Part shown: positions 1 through 5,258 of the stretch, in pieces
Position numbering within the stretch: the first letter of the stretch is position 1
Layout of the letters: each line of letters starts with the position of its first letter
Source of the DNA: a virus
Reading direction: 5' to 3' (one strand)
Length of the DNA stretch: 34,035 nucleotides
Virus record (IMG/VR): IMGVR_UViG_3300024264_000103
Span: 1 to 34,035 of that record
Translations under genes and position numbers: made by a program
The notes under the pieces: model-generated
What the model saw: only the letters and a program-made list of their open reading frames with translations
Database searches by the model: none
What the model was told of the DNA's origin: nothing

Positions 1-1
1 G

Positions 2-76
2 GGGATGCAAGTTTCTAAATACCCTTGCGATTACAAAGCAGGGCCAATATCATCAAGAGCAAAAGCCTACAAATAA
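2..76 (+). CDS. 3' end of a gene truncated by the window start
   Basis: An open frame runs from base 2 to a TAA at 74-76 and gives 24 residues ending in SSRAKAYK. No stop precedes it in the window, so it is the C-terminus of a gene that starts upstream. Its stop overlaps the ATG of the next gene as TAATG, the arrangement also used at 5258, 32764 and 32919, which supports it being real. The fragment is basic and carries no motif I can assign. An ATG at position 5 could in principle make a 23-codon peptide, but this is less likely. Confidence 0.55.
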   Translation, partial: GMQVSKYPCDYKAGPISSRAKAYK

Positions 77-396
77 TGAGTAGTTCAAAATTTTCATCTC
101 CATTTTTTAAAAAGTCGCCACTATTGGGGGCTTATACCTCAGGCGCAGATGCTGTATTCGCACCTTCAGACGCTAAACACTTTAGTAAGCTAAGCGATGA
201 TTTATTAGGAGCTACTATGGCTGCTATGAACCCTAAATCTTCAAAATGTGAAGAGCTTCGCACAAGATGGCATAATGATAAAATGACGGATAAAGCTTAT
301 GCGGACGCTAGTAAAGATTGTATCGACACAGGTGGATTAGCTGAAGGATACGGGGGAGCGTCGACTCAAGCAGGATATGATTACTTTAATAGTTAA
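76..396 (+). CDS. Small protein with Ser-Pro motifs (106 aa), function unknown
   Basis: I place the start at ATG 76, not at the in-frame ATG at 25, because the upstream frame ends in TAA at 74-76 and the two overlap as TAATG, which implies translational coupling. The product begins MSSSKFSSPFFKKSPLLGAY, so it has SSPF followed a few residues later by KSPL. The same order occurs at the N-terminus of the protein at 32405. The middle is mixed polar sequence (LRTRWHNDKMTDKAY) and the C-terminus is rich in Gly and Tyr. There is no signal peptide and no membrane segment. Short proteins with SP-containing peptides are common in phages of Bacteroidota; a minor virion or cargo role is my inference only. 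Confidence 0.7.
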   Translation: MSSSKFSSPFFKKSPLLGAYTSGADAVFAPSDAKHFSKLSDDLLGATMAAMNPKSSKCEELRTRWHNDKMTDKAYADASKDCIDTGGLAEGYGGASTQAGYDYFNS

Positions 397-427
397 TTAC
401 ATAAAATAAACAAATAAATAAAAAACA

Positions 428-832
428 ATGGGATACGGAGCACCGCTGAAAAACCAAAATAAAGGTTACGCAGCACAAGAAAAAAAAGATTTACTTAAAG
501 ATAACCCGGTGGCAAAAGTTGCAAGCGGAGGATCATGGTTGTCAAAACACATTTCAAGTCCACTAGCTATGGGTAAAGCGCATGGTATGGCACCTAAAAT
601 GGAATCTCCAATGGAGAAAGAATTAGTAGGAGGCCAAAAGAATTTACCAGAAGGACTAAAAAAAGCTATTGAAGCTTCACCTGCGGAAATGCATGGTTCC
701 CCAGCAAAGCACGTAATTGCGCATTCCCACGGTAAAAAAAGCCAAAAGGAAGGTAAGCTTAAACCAGAGCCAGGGTATTACAACGACTTAAGCAATAAAA
801 AATCTTATTATTACGATTATAACGAAGGATAA
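428..832 (+). CDS. Small basic protein with repeated SP motifs (134 aa), function unknown
   Basis: A Lys-, Gly- and Met-rich protein preceded by an A-rich leader without a Shine-Dalgarno sequence. It carries at least four Ser-Pro peptides: ISSPLAMGK, MESPMEKE, EASPAEMH and HGSPAKH. SPLAM recurs exactly in the protein at 32405. The C-terminus is Tyr-rich (KKSYYYDYNEG). The composition predicts mostly disorder with short helices. It has no catalytic motif. Its place beside the other SP-motif gene and a probable abundant virion protein suggests a small structural or capsid-internal peptide, but I do not recognise the family. Confidence 0.7.
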   Translation: MGYGAPLKNQNKGYAAQEKKDLLKDNPVAKVASGGSWLSKHISSPLAMGKAHGMAPKMESPMEKELVGGQKNLPEGLKKAIEASPAEMHGSPAKHVIAHSHGKKSQKEGKLKPEPGYYNDLSNKKSYYYDYNEG

Positions 833-860
833 AACAGAGAGGACTGTAAAAACCTCAGCC

Positions 861-895
861 AAACACTAACACTAACATAAACAAAACACTAACAC
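861..895 (+). promoter_or_regulatory. G-free leader with a 12-bp direct repeat
   Basis: The leader of the gene at 897 contains AAACACTAACAC exactly at 861-872 and again at 884-895, ending one base before the ATG. The whole stretch lacks G, so it cannot form stable secondary structure. Bacteroidota ribosomes favour unstructured A-rich leaders over Shine-Dalgarno pairing, so a translation-enhancing leader for an abundant protein is a reasonable inference. It could also be a chance product of biased composition. Confidence 0.4.
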
Positions 896-896
896 A

Positions 897-1268
897 ATGG
901 CAAAATTTTTAAAAGTAGAAGCATTAGCAGCTGGACAAGCTGAAGTATTAATTCCAATCGAAGGTATAGCTGGAATGCTAGCTACATCAGACGGAACAGA
1001 CACAACATTAGTAATTAGCATGAAAGCACCTGGTGCTACAGCTAAGTATACAATTGTAGTGGCTGATCCACTAGAAGGTTTGGATGCTATGTATGCAGCA
1101 TTTAACAAAGCTATCGCAGCTAATCCAGGAGGTGTAATTTCAACAGTAGTACCACCTTTAACAACTGCGCAAGCACCAGCTGCACAGTCAGGACAAAAAG
1201 GAAGAATTGTAATTACGCAACCAGCAATTTACACAAAGTTCGCAAGCTGCGTATTTGCACTTTCTTAA
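897..1268 (+). CDS. Probable abundant small virion protein, beta-rich (123 aa)
   Basis: The product starts MAKFLKVEALAAGQAEVLIP and alternates Val/Ile/Thr strands with Gly/Ala turns, as in small capsid decoration or head-associated proteins. It is almost free of Arg and of charged runs. Codon choice leans to GCT/GCA, GGA, GTA and ACA with few rare codons, and the leader is unstructured and repeated; both fit high expression. There is no signal peptide or membrane helix. A capsid-decorating or head-fibre role is inferred from composition and context. A closed reading frame on the opposite strand here is a shadow. Confidence 0.7.
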   Translation: MAKFLKVEALAAGQAEVLIPIEGIAGMLATSDGTDTTLVISMKAPGATAKYTIVVADPLEGLDAMYAAFNKAIAANPGGVISTVVPPLTTAQAPAAQSGQKGRIVITQPAIYTKFASCVFALS

Positions 1269-1270
1269 TT

Positions 1271-1426
1271 ATGAAATCAAAAGGTTTAGGAGACAGCGTA
1301 GAAAAGTTTACTAAAGCTACTGGTATCAAAAAAATGGTTGACACAATGAGCAAGGGATTAAACCTCCCTTGCGGTTGTGAAGCCAGAAAAGGAGCATTGA
1401 ATAAAATATTTCCTTACAAACAATAA
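1271..1426 (+). CDS. 51-aa CGC-motif small protein
   Basis: ATG at 1271, two bases after the previous stop, reads 51 codons to TAA at 1424-1426, and the next ATG follows after three bases. The product begins MKSKGLGDSVEKFTKATGIK and later contains LPCGCEARKGALNKIFPY. The pattern GLGD-x-EK-TKATGIKK, then CGC-x2-R, then LN-x-(I/L)FPY recalls very short proteins common in Bacteroidota phages and prophages, which I know only as hypotheticals. The paired cysteines could bind a metal, but with only two in a short peptide this is speculation. The gene is too short for ordinary ORF cut-offs and is easily missed. Confidence 0.7.
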   Translation: MKSKGLGDSVEKFTKATGIKKMVDTMSKGLNLPCGCEARKGALNKIFPYKQ

Positions 1427-1429
1427 CAG

Positions 1430-1738
1430 ATGGCTTTTAAACTCACTAACGCCCCGTATAAAACAGACAATACTCCAATTTACAATGTACCTATGGAAGA
1501 TGGTGTTATGGGAAAAGCTAACAATAATGGTACTATAATATTAAACAAAGACTTAGATCCTTCTCAATGTCAGGATGTAATTAACCATGAAATGGTTCAT
1601 ATAAATCAAATGAAGCGTGGTGATTTAGATTACGATGATGACAACGTATATTGGAAAGGTAAAAAATACTCAAGAGCTGATATGGAAGAAGGGGCAAAAA
1701 ATTTGCCTTGGGAAAACGAAGCTTATAAAAACGCATAA
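1430..1738 (+). CDS. Small HExxH metallopeptidase-like protein (102 aa)
   Basis: The protein has a zinc-peptidase signature HEMVH at residues 53-57 inside a predicted helix (INHEMVHINQM). It is followed by an acidic strand region (YDDDNVYWKGKKY) and a C-terminal LPWENEAY in which E95 or E97 could be the third metal ligand. This layout matches small phage-encoded minimal zincin-like domains. No signal peptide is seen, so it would act in the cytoplasm or the virion. Possible substrates are phage structural proteins or the giant protein at 23491, but nothing in the sequence proves activity. It lies between the CGC protein and an unrecognised gene in one tight operon. Confidence 0.7.
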   Translation: MAFKLTNAPYKTDNTPIYNVPMEDGVMGKANNNGTIILNKDLDPSQCQDVINHEMVHINQMKRGDLDYDDDNVYWKGKKYSRADMEEGAKNLPWENEAYKNA

Positions 1739-1739
1739 T

Positions 1740-2534
1740 ATGGCACACAGACCAGGACATTTTGACTCAACGACTTTTAGAAGAATGAAAGATAAATTTA
1801 ATCAAGAACAATTAAGAGATAATGACTCTGATATTGTTGGCGGAGAATTAGATTTACCTGAATTTTCGTATAGAGGTAAAGATGCTTATAACAGAGAAAT
1901 ACAAGCAGTAAAAGGAATAGGCACTCCTTATGTAGGGAATGGCAGAAAGAAAAAATATCCATACTTAAGCTCCCAGCATTTTGCAACAAAGGATATTTAT
2001 AATCCTATGAAATCAACCCAAAGGAGAGAGGGAGTAAGGACAATAGCAGAGGAAAGAAAATTTCAACAAGATAGAATGCTTTCTGGTGCTTTTGGAGGAG
2101 ACGGAACAACAGCAAGAAGCCTCAGTTATTTTGGTCCCGAGTTTAATAAGCGTGCAGAAAAAAATGCTAAAGTTGCAAATGCTCGCCATGACTACTTAAC
2201 TGATATTGCTTTAAATGAAGGAGAAGAAGCATTATACAACGCTTTAGATCGTAACAGAAGAGGGCCAAATAAAAATAATGTTATGATTGACAAAGGCAGA
2301 CTTGTGTACGAAAAATTTCCTATGAAAGATGCTAGAGCAAATAGTTTCAGAGACGAATATGCCGCTAACCCTGCAGGGCTAAGCCTTAGAAATATACACT
2401 CTTTTGAAGATTTATCAACAAGAGCTATTGACACTCAAGACGAAGCTGACTATTACAGAGATTATTTTGGGAAGCGTGCTAGAAGACCTTTAAAAGATAA
2501 TTACTTCGATACAAGAGGCGGCGAGTCATTTTAA
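1740..2534 (+). CDS. Charged protein of unknown function (264 aa)
   Basis: The frame is open further upstream, but ATG 1740 (MAHRPGHFDSTTF) lies two bases after the preceding stop, and the upstream part overlaps the metallopeptidase gene, so I use 1740. The product is very hydrophilic, rich in Arg, Asp, Asn and Tyr, with many RR and KK pairs and Tyr/Phe-Gly turns (FGPEFNKRAEKN, YYRDYFGKRARR). It has no membrane segment, signal peptide or motif that I recognise. Such composition is seen in minor virion or DNA-associated proteins, but I assign no function. An AT-rich gap of about 50 bases follows. Confidence 0.65.
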   Translation: MAHRPGHFDSTTFRRMKDKFNQEQLRDNDSDIVGGELDLPEFSYRGKDAYNREIQAVKGIGTPYVGNGRKKKYPYLSSQHFATKDIYNPMKSTQRREGVRTIAEERKFQQDRMLSGAFGGDGTTARSLSYFGPEFNKRAEKNAKVANARHDYLTDIALNEGEEALYNALDRNRRGPNKNNVMIDKGRLVYEKFPMKDARANSFRDEYAANPAGLSLRNIHSFEDLSTRAIDTQDEADYYRDYFGKRARRPLKDNYFDTRGGESF

Positions 2535-2585
2535 AACATTAATAATTTATGTAATAATATTAATATAACACTTAAATTTAATATT

Positions 2586-2930
2586 ATGAAAAAATTATTT
2601 ATTACACTATTTAGCGTATTAACATTTTTAACAACTCAAGCACAAAAACAATTCGAAGGCGAGTGGATTACAAATACTTCATCATATGTAACTACAATTA
2701 TAGCAAGTGATTATGCTATCTTACAAGTATTTGATTTTAGCTTTAAATATGATAACTTTATTAAAGAGTCTATTTTATATCAAGACGATTATACTTTTAC
2801 AACAGAATGTTATAATCCAAGAAATGGATATAGAGTAATTATAAAGTATAGATTAAAAAACGAAGATACTATTATTTGTGAATTTAGCGGCGACTTTCAC
2901 GGTGTAATTGAACTTACTAAAAAAGAATAA
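2586..2930 (+). CDS. Secreted small beta-rich protein with signal peptide (114 aa)
   Basis: The N-terminus MKKLFITLFSVLTFLTTQAQ is a clear Sec signal peptide, with a Lys pair, a hydrophobic core of about 14 residues and likely cleavage after TQA, typical of Bacteroidota. No lipobox Cys is present. The mature part is about 94 residues of alternating strands (FEGEWITNTSSYVTT; VIIKYRLKNEDTIICEF), compatible with a small lipocalin-like or jelly-roll barrel. It is preceded by one of the larger AT-rich gaps here (2535-2585). A phage-coded exported protein next to a holin could act in the periplasm in lysis, superinfection exclusion or as an accessory (moron) gene. This is inference; the function is unknown. 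Confidence 0.65.
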   Translation: MKKLFITLFSVLTFLTTQAQKQFEGEWITNTSSYVTTIIASDYAILQVFDFSFKYDNFIKESILYQDDYTFTTECYNPRNGYRVIIKYRLKNEDTIICEFSGDFHGVIELTKKE

Positions 2931-2933
2931 AAT

Positions 2934-3332
2934 TTGAAAAAAATTTGGGAATGGCTAAGCGGTAACGTTATCAAAGATGTTGGTGACGTTATTGACAAGC
3001 TTACGACTACAGACGAAGAAAAACTTCAGATTAAGAAAGAAATTCAAGTTATAGTTGAAAAAGCTGCAGCTAATGCAGAAGACCAAATAACAAAACGCTG
3101 GGAATCAGATATGACGTCTGACTCTTGGCTTAGCAAAAACACGCGTCCTATGGCGCTTATATTCTTATCATTTATGGCTATAGCTTTTATATGGGTTGAT
3201 AGTCATCACGAAATATCTTTTACTGTAGAACAGGAATGGATAGAATTATTAAAACAACTATTAACAACCGTGTACGTAGCATACTTTGGTTCACGCGGTT
3301 TTGAAAAGTATAAATCAATAAGTAATAAATAA
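2934..3332 (+). CDS. Holin of the GTA three-TM type (132 aa), TTG start
   Basis: Translation most likely starts at TTG 2934, three bases after the preceding stop; the next in-frame Met is far inside the protein. The first 55 residues are an amphipathic charged helix (TTDEEKLQIKKEIQVIVEK). Then comes RWESDMTSDSWLSKNTRPMA, the signature region of the holin family linked to gene-transfer-agent release, followed by a membrane segment (ALIFLSFMAIAFIWV) and a second hydrophobic helix (LLKQLLTTVYVAYFGSRGFE). The length is usual for the family. It would form lesions in the inner membrane that let the amidase reach the wall. It sits far from the amidase at 33609, and a second membrane protein beside that gene competes for the holin role. 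Confidence 0.8.
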   Translation: MKKIWEWLSGNVIKDVGDVIDKLTTTDEEKLQIKKEIQVIVEKAAANAEDQITKRWESDMTSDSWLSKNTRPMALIFLSFMAIAFIWVDSHHEISFTVEQEWIELLKQLLTTVYVAYFGSRGFEKYKSISNK

Positions 3333-3335
3333 AAA

Positions 3336-3905
3336 ATGGGACAATATCCAATAACAGCCGGAGTATTCGGCAAAGCAATGCGAGCTGTAGGCAAAACAGG
3401 AACTCCAGACGGTAAACCGGCTTGGGTTTTTGAAAATCAAACAGGTAACTTAGGAACCTTATTAAACAGCTCTCTAATATGGTGCGGAGATTCTGGATCA
3501 ATAGATGTTATACCAGCAGGCACTAGTCTAAGCTCTGTTAGCTCATTAAGCCTAACATCTGGAGGCGCTGCTTACACAGATGTAACAGCGGATACAACAT
3601 GCTCTAACAATATGGCTCAAGGCCTAACAGTAGCTATAACACAAAATGCCGGAGTTATACAATCTTTAAATATTGTTGCTGCTGGATCAGGTTATAATGT
3701 AGGTGACATAATTACAGTTACCGAAGCTGGTGGAGGTGCTGGAGGAGCAAAAGCTACAATAACAGCAGTTAACCAAGGCATACCAATTGCAGCGCAAAGT
3801 GTGGAATTTAAAGTAGTAGCTGGAAGCGTATTGCCAATAGCTGTAGATTATGTAACAGACTTTAGCGGAGATTTAATAGAAGCTGATATTGTTATATGTA
3901 AATAA
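3336..3905 (+). CDS. Beta-rich virion protein with an inserted GxGYxxGD domain (189 aa)
   Basis: Residues 1-65 and about 150-189 look like one small domain (MGQYPITAGVFGKAMRAVGK and AQSVEFKVVAGSVLPIAVDY). Between them, about residues 68-147, lies a Gly/Thr-rich beta segment with two similar halves: LSLTSGGAAYTD followed by GLTVAIT, and LNIVAAGSGYNVGD followed by KATITA. GSGYxxGDxITV motifs are widespread in phage structural proteins such as neck, decoration and fibre proteins. The insertion into a compact host protein fits a surface-exposed module. A capsid or head-associated structural role is inferred. No signal peptide or membrane helix is present. Confidence 0.65.
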   Translation: MGQYPITAGVFGKAMRAVGKTGTPDGKPAWVFENQTGNLGTLLNSSLIWCGDSGSIDVIPAGTSLSSVSSLSLTSGGAAYTDVTADTTCSNNMAQGLTVAITQNAGVIQSLNIVAAGSGYNVGDIITVTEAGGGAGGAKATITAVNQGIPIAAQSVEFKVVAGSVLPIAVDYVTDFSGDLIEADIVICK

Positions 3906-3955
3906 CTAATATATAAGTAACTATATTAATATAAACAATTAAATAAAATCAAATT

Positions 3956-4219
3956 ATGAGTAAAGTAAAAGAAATGGTAAAAGCAATGATTACTGAAGAG
4001 CAATTAAAAACTGTTCAAGAGCAACAAGCTAAATTAACCGAAGGGTTAAGAACTTTAGGAGTACTAGACGTTCAAAAACAAAATGTTCACGGTCAAATAG
4101 CTGAACTATCTAAAGAGATTGAAGCTACTAAGAAAGAGCTAGAAGATGAATATGGTCAAGTAAATATTGACTTAAAAGACGGTTCTTATACTGAGATCGA
4201 AAAAGAAGATGCAGAATAA
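3956..4219 (+). CDS. Small coiled-coil protein (87 aa)
   Basis: Almost entirely charged helix, with heptad-like runs from about residue 13 (TEEQLKTVQEQQAKLTEGLR) to 70 (LSKEIEATKKELEDEYGQ), so a coiled coil is likely. It ends in an acidic tail (SYTEIEKEDAE). The AT-rich gap 3906-3955 precedes it and may hold a promoter, though no defined box is visible. The 3' end overlaps the next gene by 11 bases, implying coupled translation. Its position in the small-gene block before the terminase suggests an assembly or regulatory partner protein. I do not recognise the family. Confidence 0.7.
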   Translation: MSKVKEMVKAMITEEQLKTVQEQQAKLTEGLRTLGVLDVQKQNVHGQIAELSKEIEATKKELEDEYGQVNIDLKDGSYTEIEKEDAE

Positions 4220-4436
4220 TATAAGAAAAATCAGTATAGGTTCTGATTATAAAAATGATGCTATGCACTACTCGGTTGGTCAACAAGTTTATGGCGGACA
4301 CGAAATATCGCACATTTTATTAAATGAATCTGACGGTTCTTATAATATTCATATTAAAAAAAACAATGAGGTGATGCCATGGAAGAAATTCAATTCTAAC
4401 ATGGCAATCTCTGTTGAGTATGACTTGGAGTATTGA
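4209..4436 (+). CDS. Conserved small phage protein (75 aa), function unknown
   Basis: The ATG lies inside the end of the preceding gene and its TGA overlaps the TTG of the next one, so three genes are chained. The product starts MQNNIRKISIGSDYKNDAMH and then has VGQQVYGGHEISHILL, DGSYNIHIKKNNEVMPWKKF and SVEYDLEY. This reads as a small antiparallel beta protein. The pattern IRKISIG-DY-K-AMHY-VGQ-V resembles a short protein I associate with this genomic position in other Bacteroidota phages, always next to the GroES-like gene. No enzymatic motif is seen, and I know no function for it. Confidence 0.65.
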   Translation: MQNNIRKISIGSDYKNDAMHYSVGQQVYGGHEISHILLNESDGSYNIHIKKNNEVMPWKKFNSNMAISVEYDLEY

Positions 4437-5038
4437 AAAGTATATACGACTTTATTGTAGAACCGCTAGGCGATGAGTACAGTAATAAAATTAAAGTTGG
4501 TAACAAGCAGCTAATTGTAAACACAGGTATAGAAGATTTTAAATTTGTAAATAGGTTAGCTAAAGTTTTAGAAACACCCAAAGCTTTTAGCACAGGGATT
4601 AAGGCAGGCGATACAATTGTTATTCACCAAAATGTGTTTAGAACATTTTACGATATGAAAGGTGATAAGAAAAAAAGTAGATCTTGGTTTAAAGATAACT
4701 TATATTTTTGTGCTGCAGACCAAATATATTTATATAAAAATAAAACAGGTTGGAATTCGTTTAATGACAGATGTTTTATAGCACCGATAAAAGACAAAGA
4801 GTCTTTAACATTGGAAAAAGAGCAAAGTCTTATTGGTATATTAAAATACGGCAATAGCTTCTTAAAAGCGCTTAATATTAATCCAGGCGACTTAGTAGGT
4901 TACAAGCCTAATGGTGAATGGGAATTCTTAATTGAAGGTAAGCGTTTATATTGTATGAAATCAAATGATATTGTAATTAAGTATGAACACAAAGGAAACG
5001 AAGAAGAATATAATCCTAGCTGGTCAAATAGCTGTTGA
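4433..5038 (+). CDS. Tandem GroES-like co-chaperonin, TTG start (201 aa)
   Basis: TTG 4433 overlaps the previous TGA, and no ATG is available before the conserved region. The first unit (about residues 4-115) has FIVEPLGDEYSNKIKVG, then KVLETP and TGIKAGDTIVIHQNVFR, the order of a GroES barrel (start strand, mobile-loop region, GDxVxx turn). A second, weaker copy follows: DRCFIAPIKDKESL, GILKYGNSFLKALNINPGDL, and RLYCMKSNDIVIKYE, which matches the closing strand of GroES (YLxLxxxDIxAxI). Two fused GroES-like units would cap host GroEL and help fold a phage protein such as the capsid protein, as T4 gp31 does. The family call rests on pattern only. The last 56 bases overlap the next gene. Confidence 0.55.
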   Translation: MKSIYDFIVEPLGDEYSNKIKVGNKQLIVNTGIEDFKFVNRLAKVLETPKAFSTGIKAGDTIVIHQNVFRTFYDMKGDKKKSRSWFKDNLYFCAADQIYLYKNKTGWNSFNDRCFIAPIKDKESLTLEKEQSLIGILKYGNSFLKALNINPGDLVGYKPNGEWEFLIEGKRLYCMKSNDIVIKYEHKGNEEEYNPSWSNSC

Positions 5039-5258
5039 AGAATTAATAAAGGTAGCAAAAGAACCTATTGTTGATTCAGGAGATGATATCACAGCAGATA
5101 GATTAAAAAATGCAGCAGCCACAAAAAAGCTAGCAATATTTGATTGCTTTGAAATACTTAATCGCATTGAAGCTGAAGAAGCTTTGTTAAATGAAAAACC
5201 TAAAGAAGTAAAAGAAGAAAAGTCTTTTAGAGGTTTTGCTGAAGGTAGATCTAAGTAA
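4983..5258 (+). CDS. Small helical protein before TerL; candidate small terminase (91 aa)
   Basis: It starts at ATG 4983 inside the GroES-like gene (56-base overlap in another frame) because no later start is available, and its TAA shares a base with the TerL ATG (TAATG at 5256-5260). The product is helical: AGQIAVEELIKVAKEP, GDDITADRLKNAAATKKLAI and FDCFEILNRIEAEEALL, ending in a charged Lys/Glu tail. The position directly before TerL and the small helical form suit a terminase small subunit or a TerL-binding partner. No helix-turn-helix is obvious, so this is inference. The ITADRLKNAAATKKLAIFD stretch looks like a conserved core. Confidence 0.6.
   Translation: MNTKETKKNIILAGQIAVEELIKVAKEPIVDSGDDITADRLKNAAATKKLAIFDCFEILNRIEAEEALLNEKPKEVKEEKSFRGFAEGRSK

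Noticed and set aside
25-75. Earlier ATG for the first complete gene
   Set aside because: It would overlap the end of the upstream frame by 50 bases; the TAATG junction at 74-78 and the MSSS start shared with the protein at 32405 favour ATG 76.
872-1108. Minus-strand frame opposite the 123-aa virion-like protein
   Set aside because: A shadow of a codon-biased gene; all supported genes in the window are on the + strand.
1635-1739. Upstream extension of the 264-aa protein
   Set aside because: The extra 35 codons lie in another frame of the metallopeptidase gene; ATG 1740 directly follows that gene's stop.
2535-2585. Promoter in the AT-rich gap before the secreted protein
   Set aside because: The gap is suggestive, but neither the Bacteroidota TAnnTTTG box nor the 25-base element is present, so I do not list it as a feature. 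The same holds for 3906-3955.
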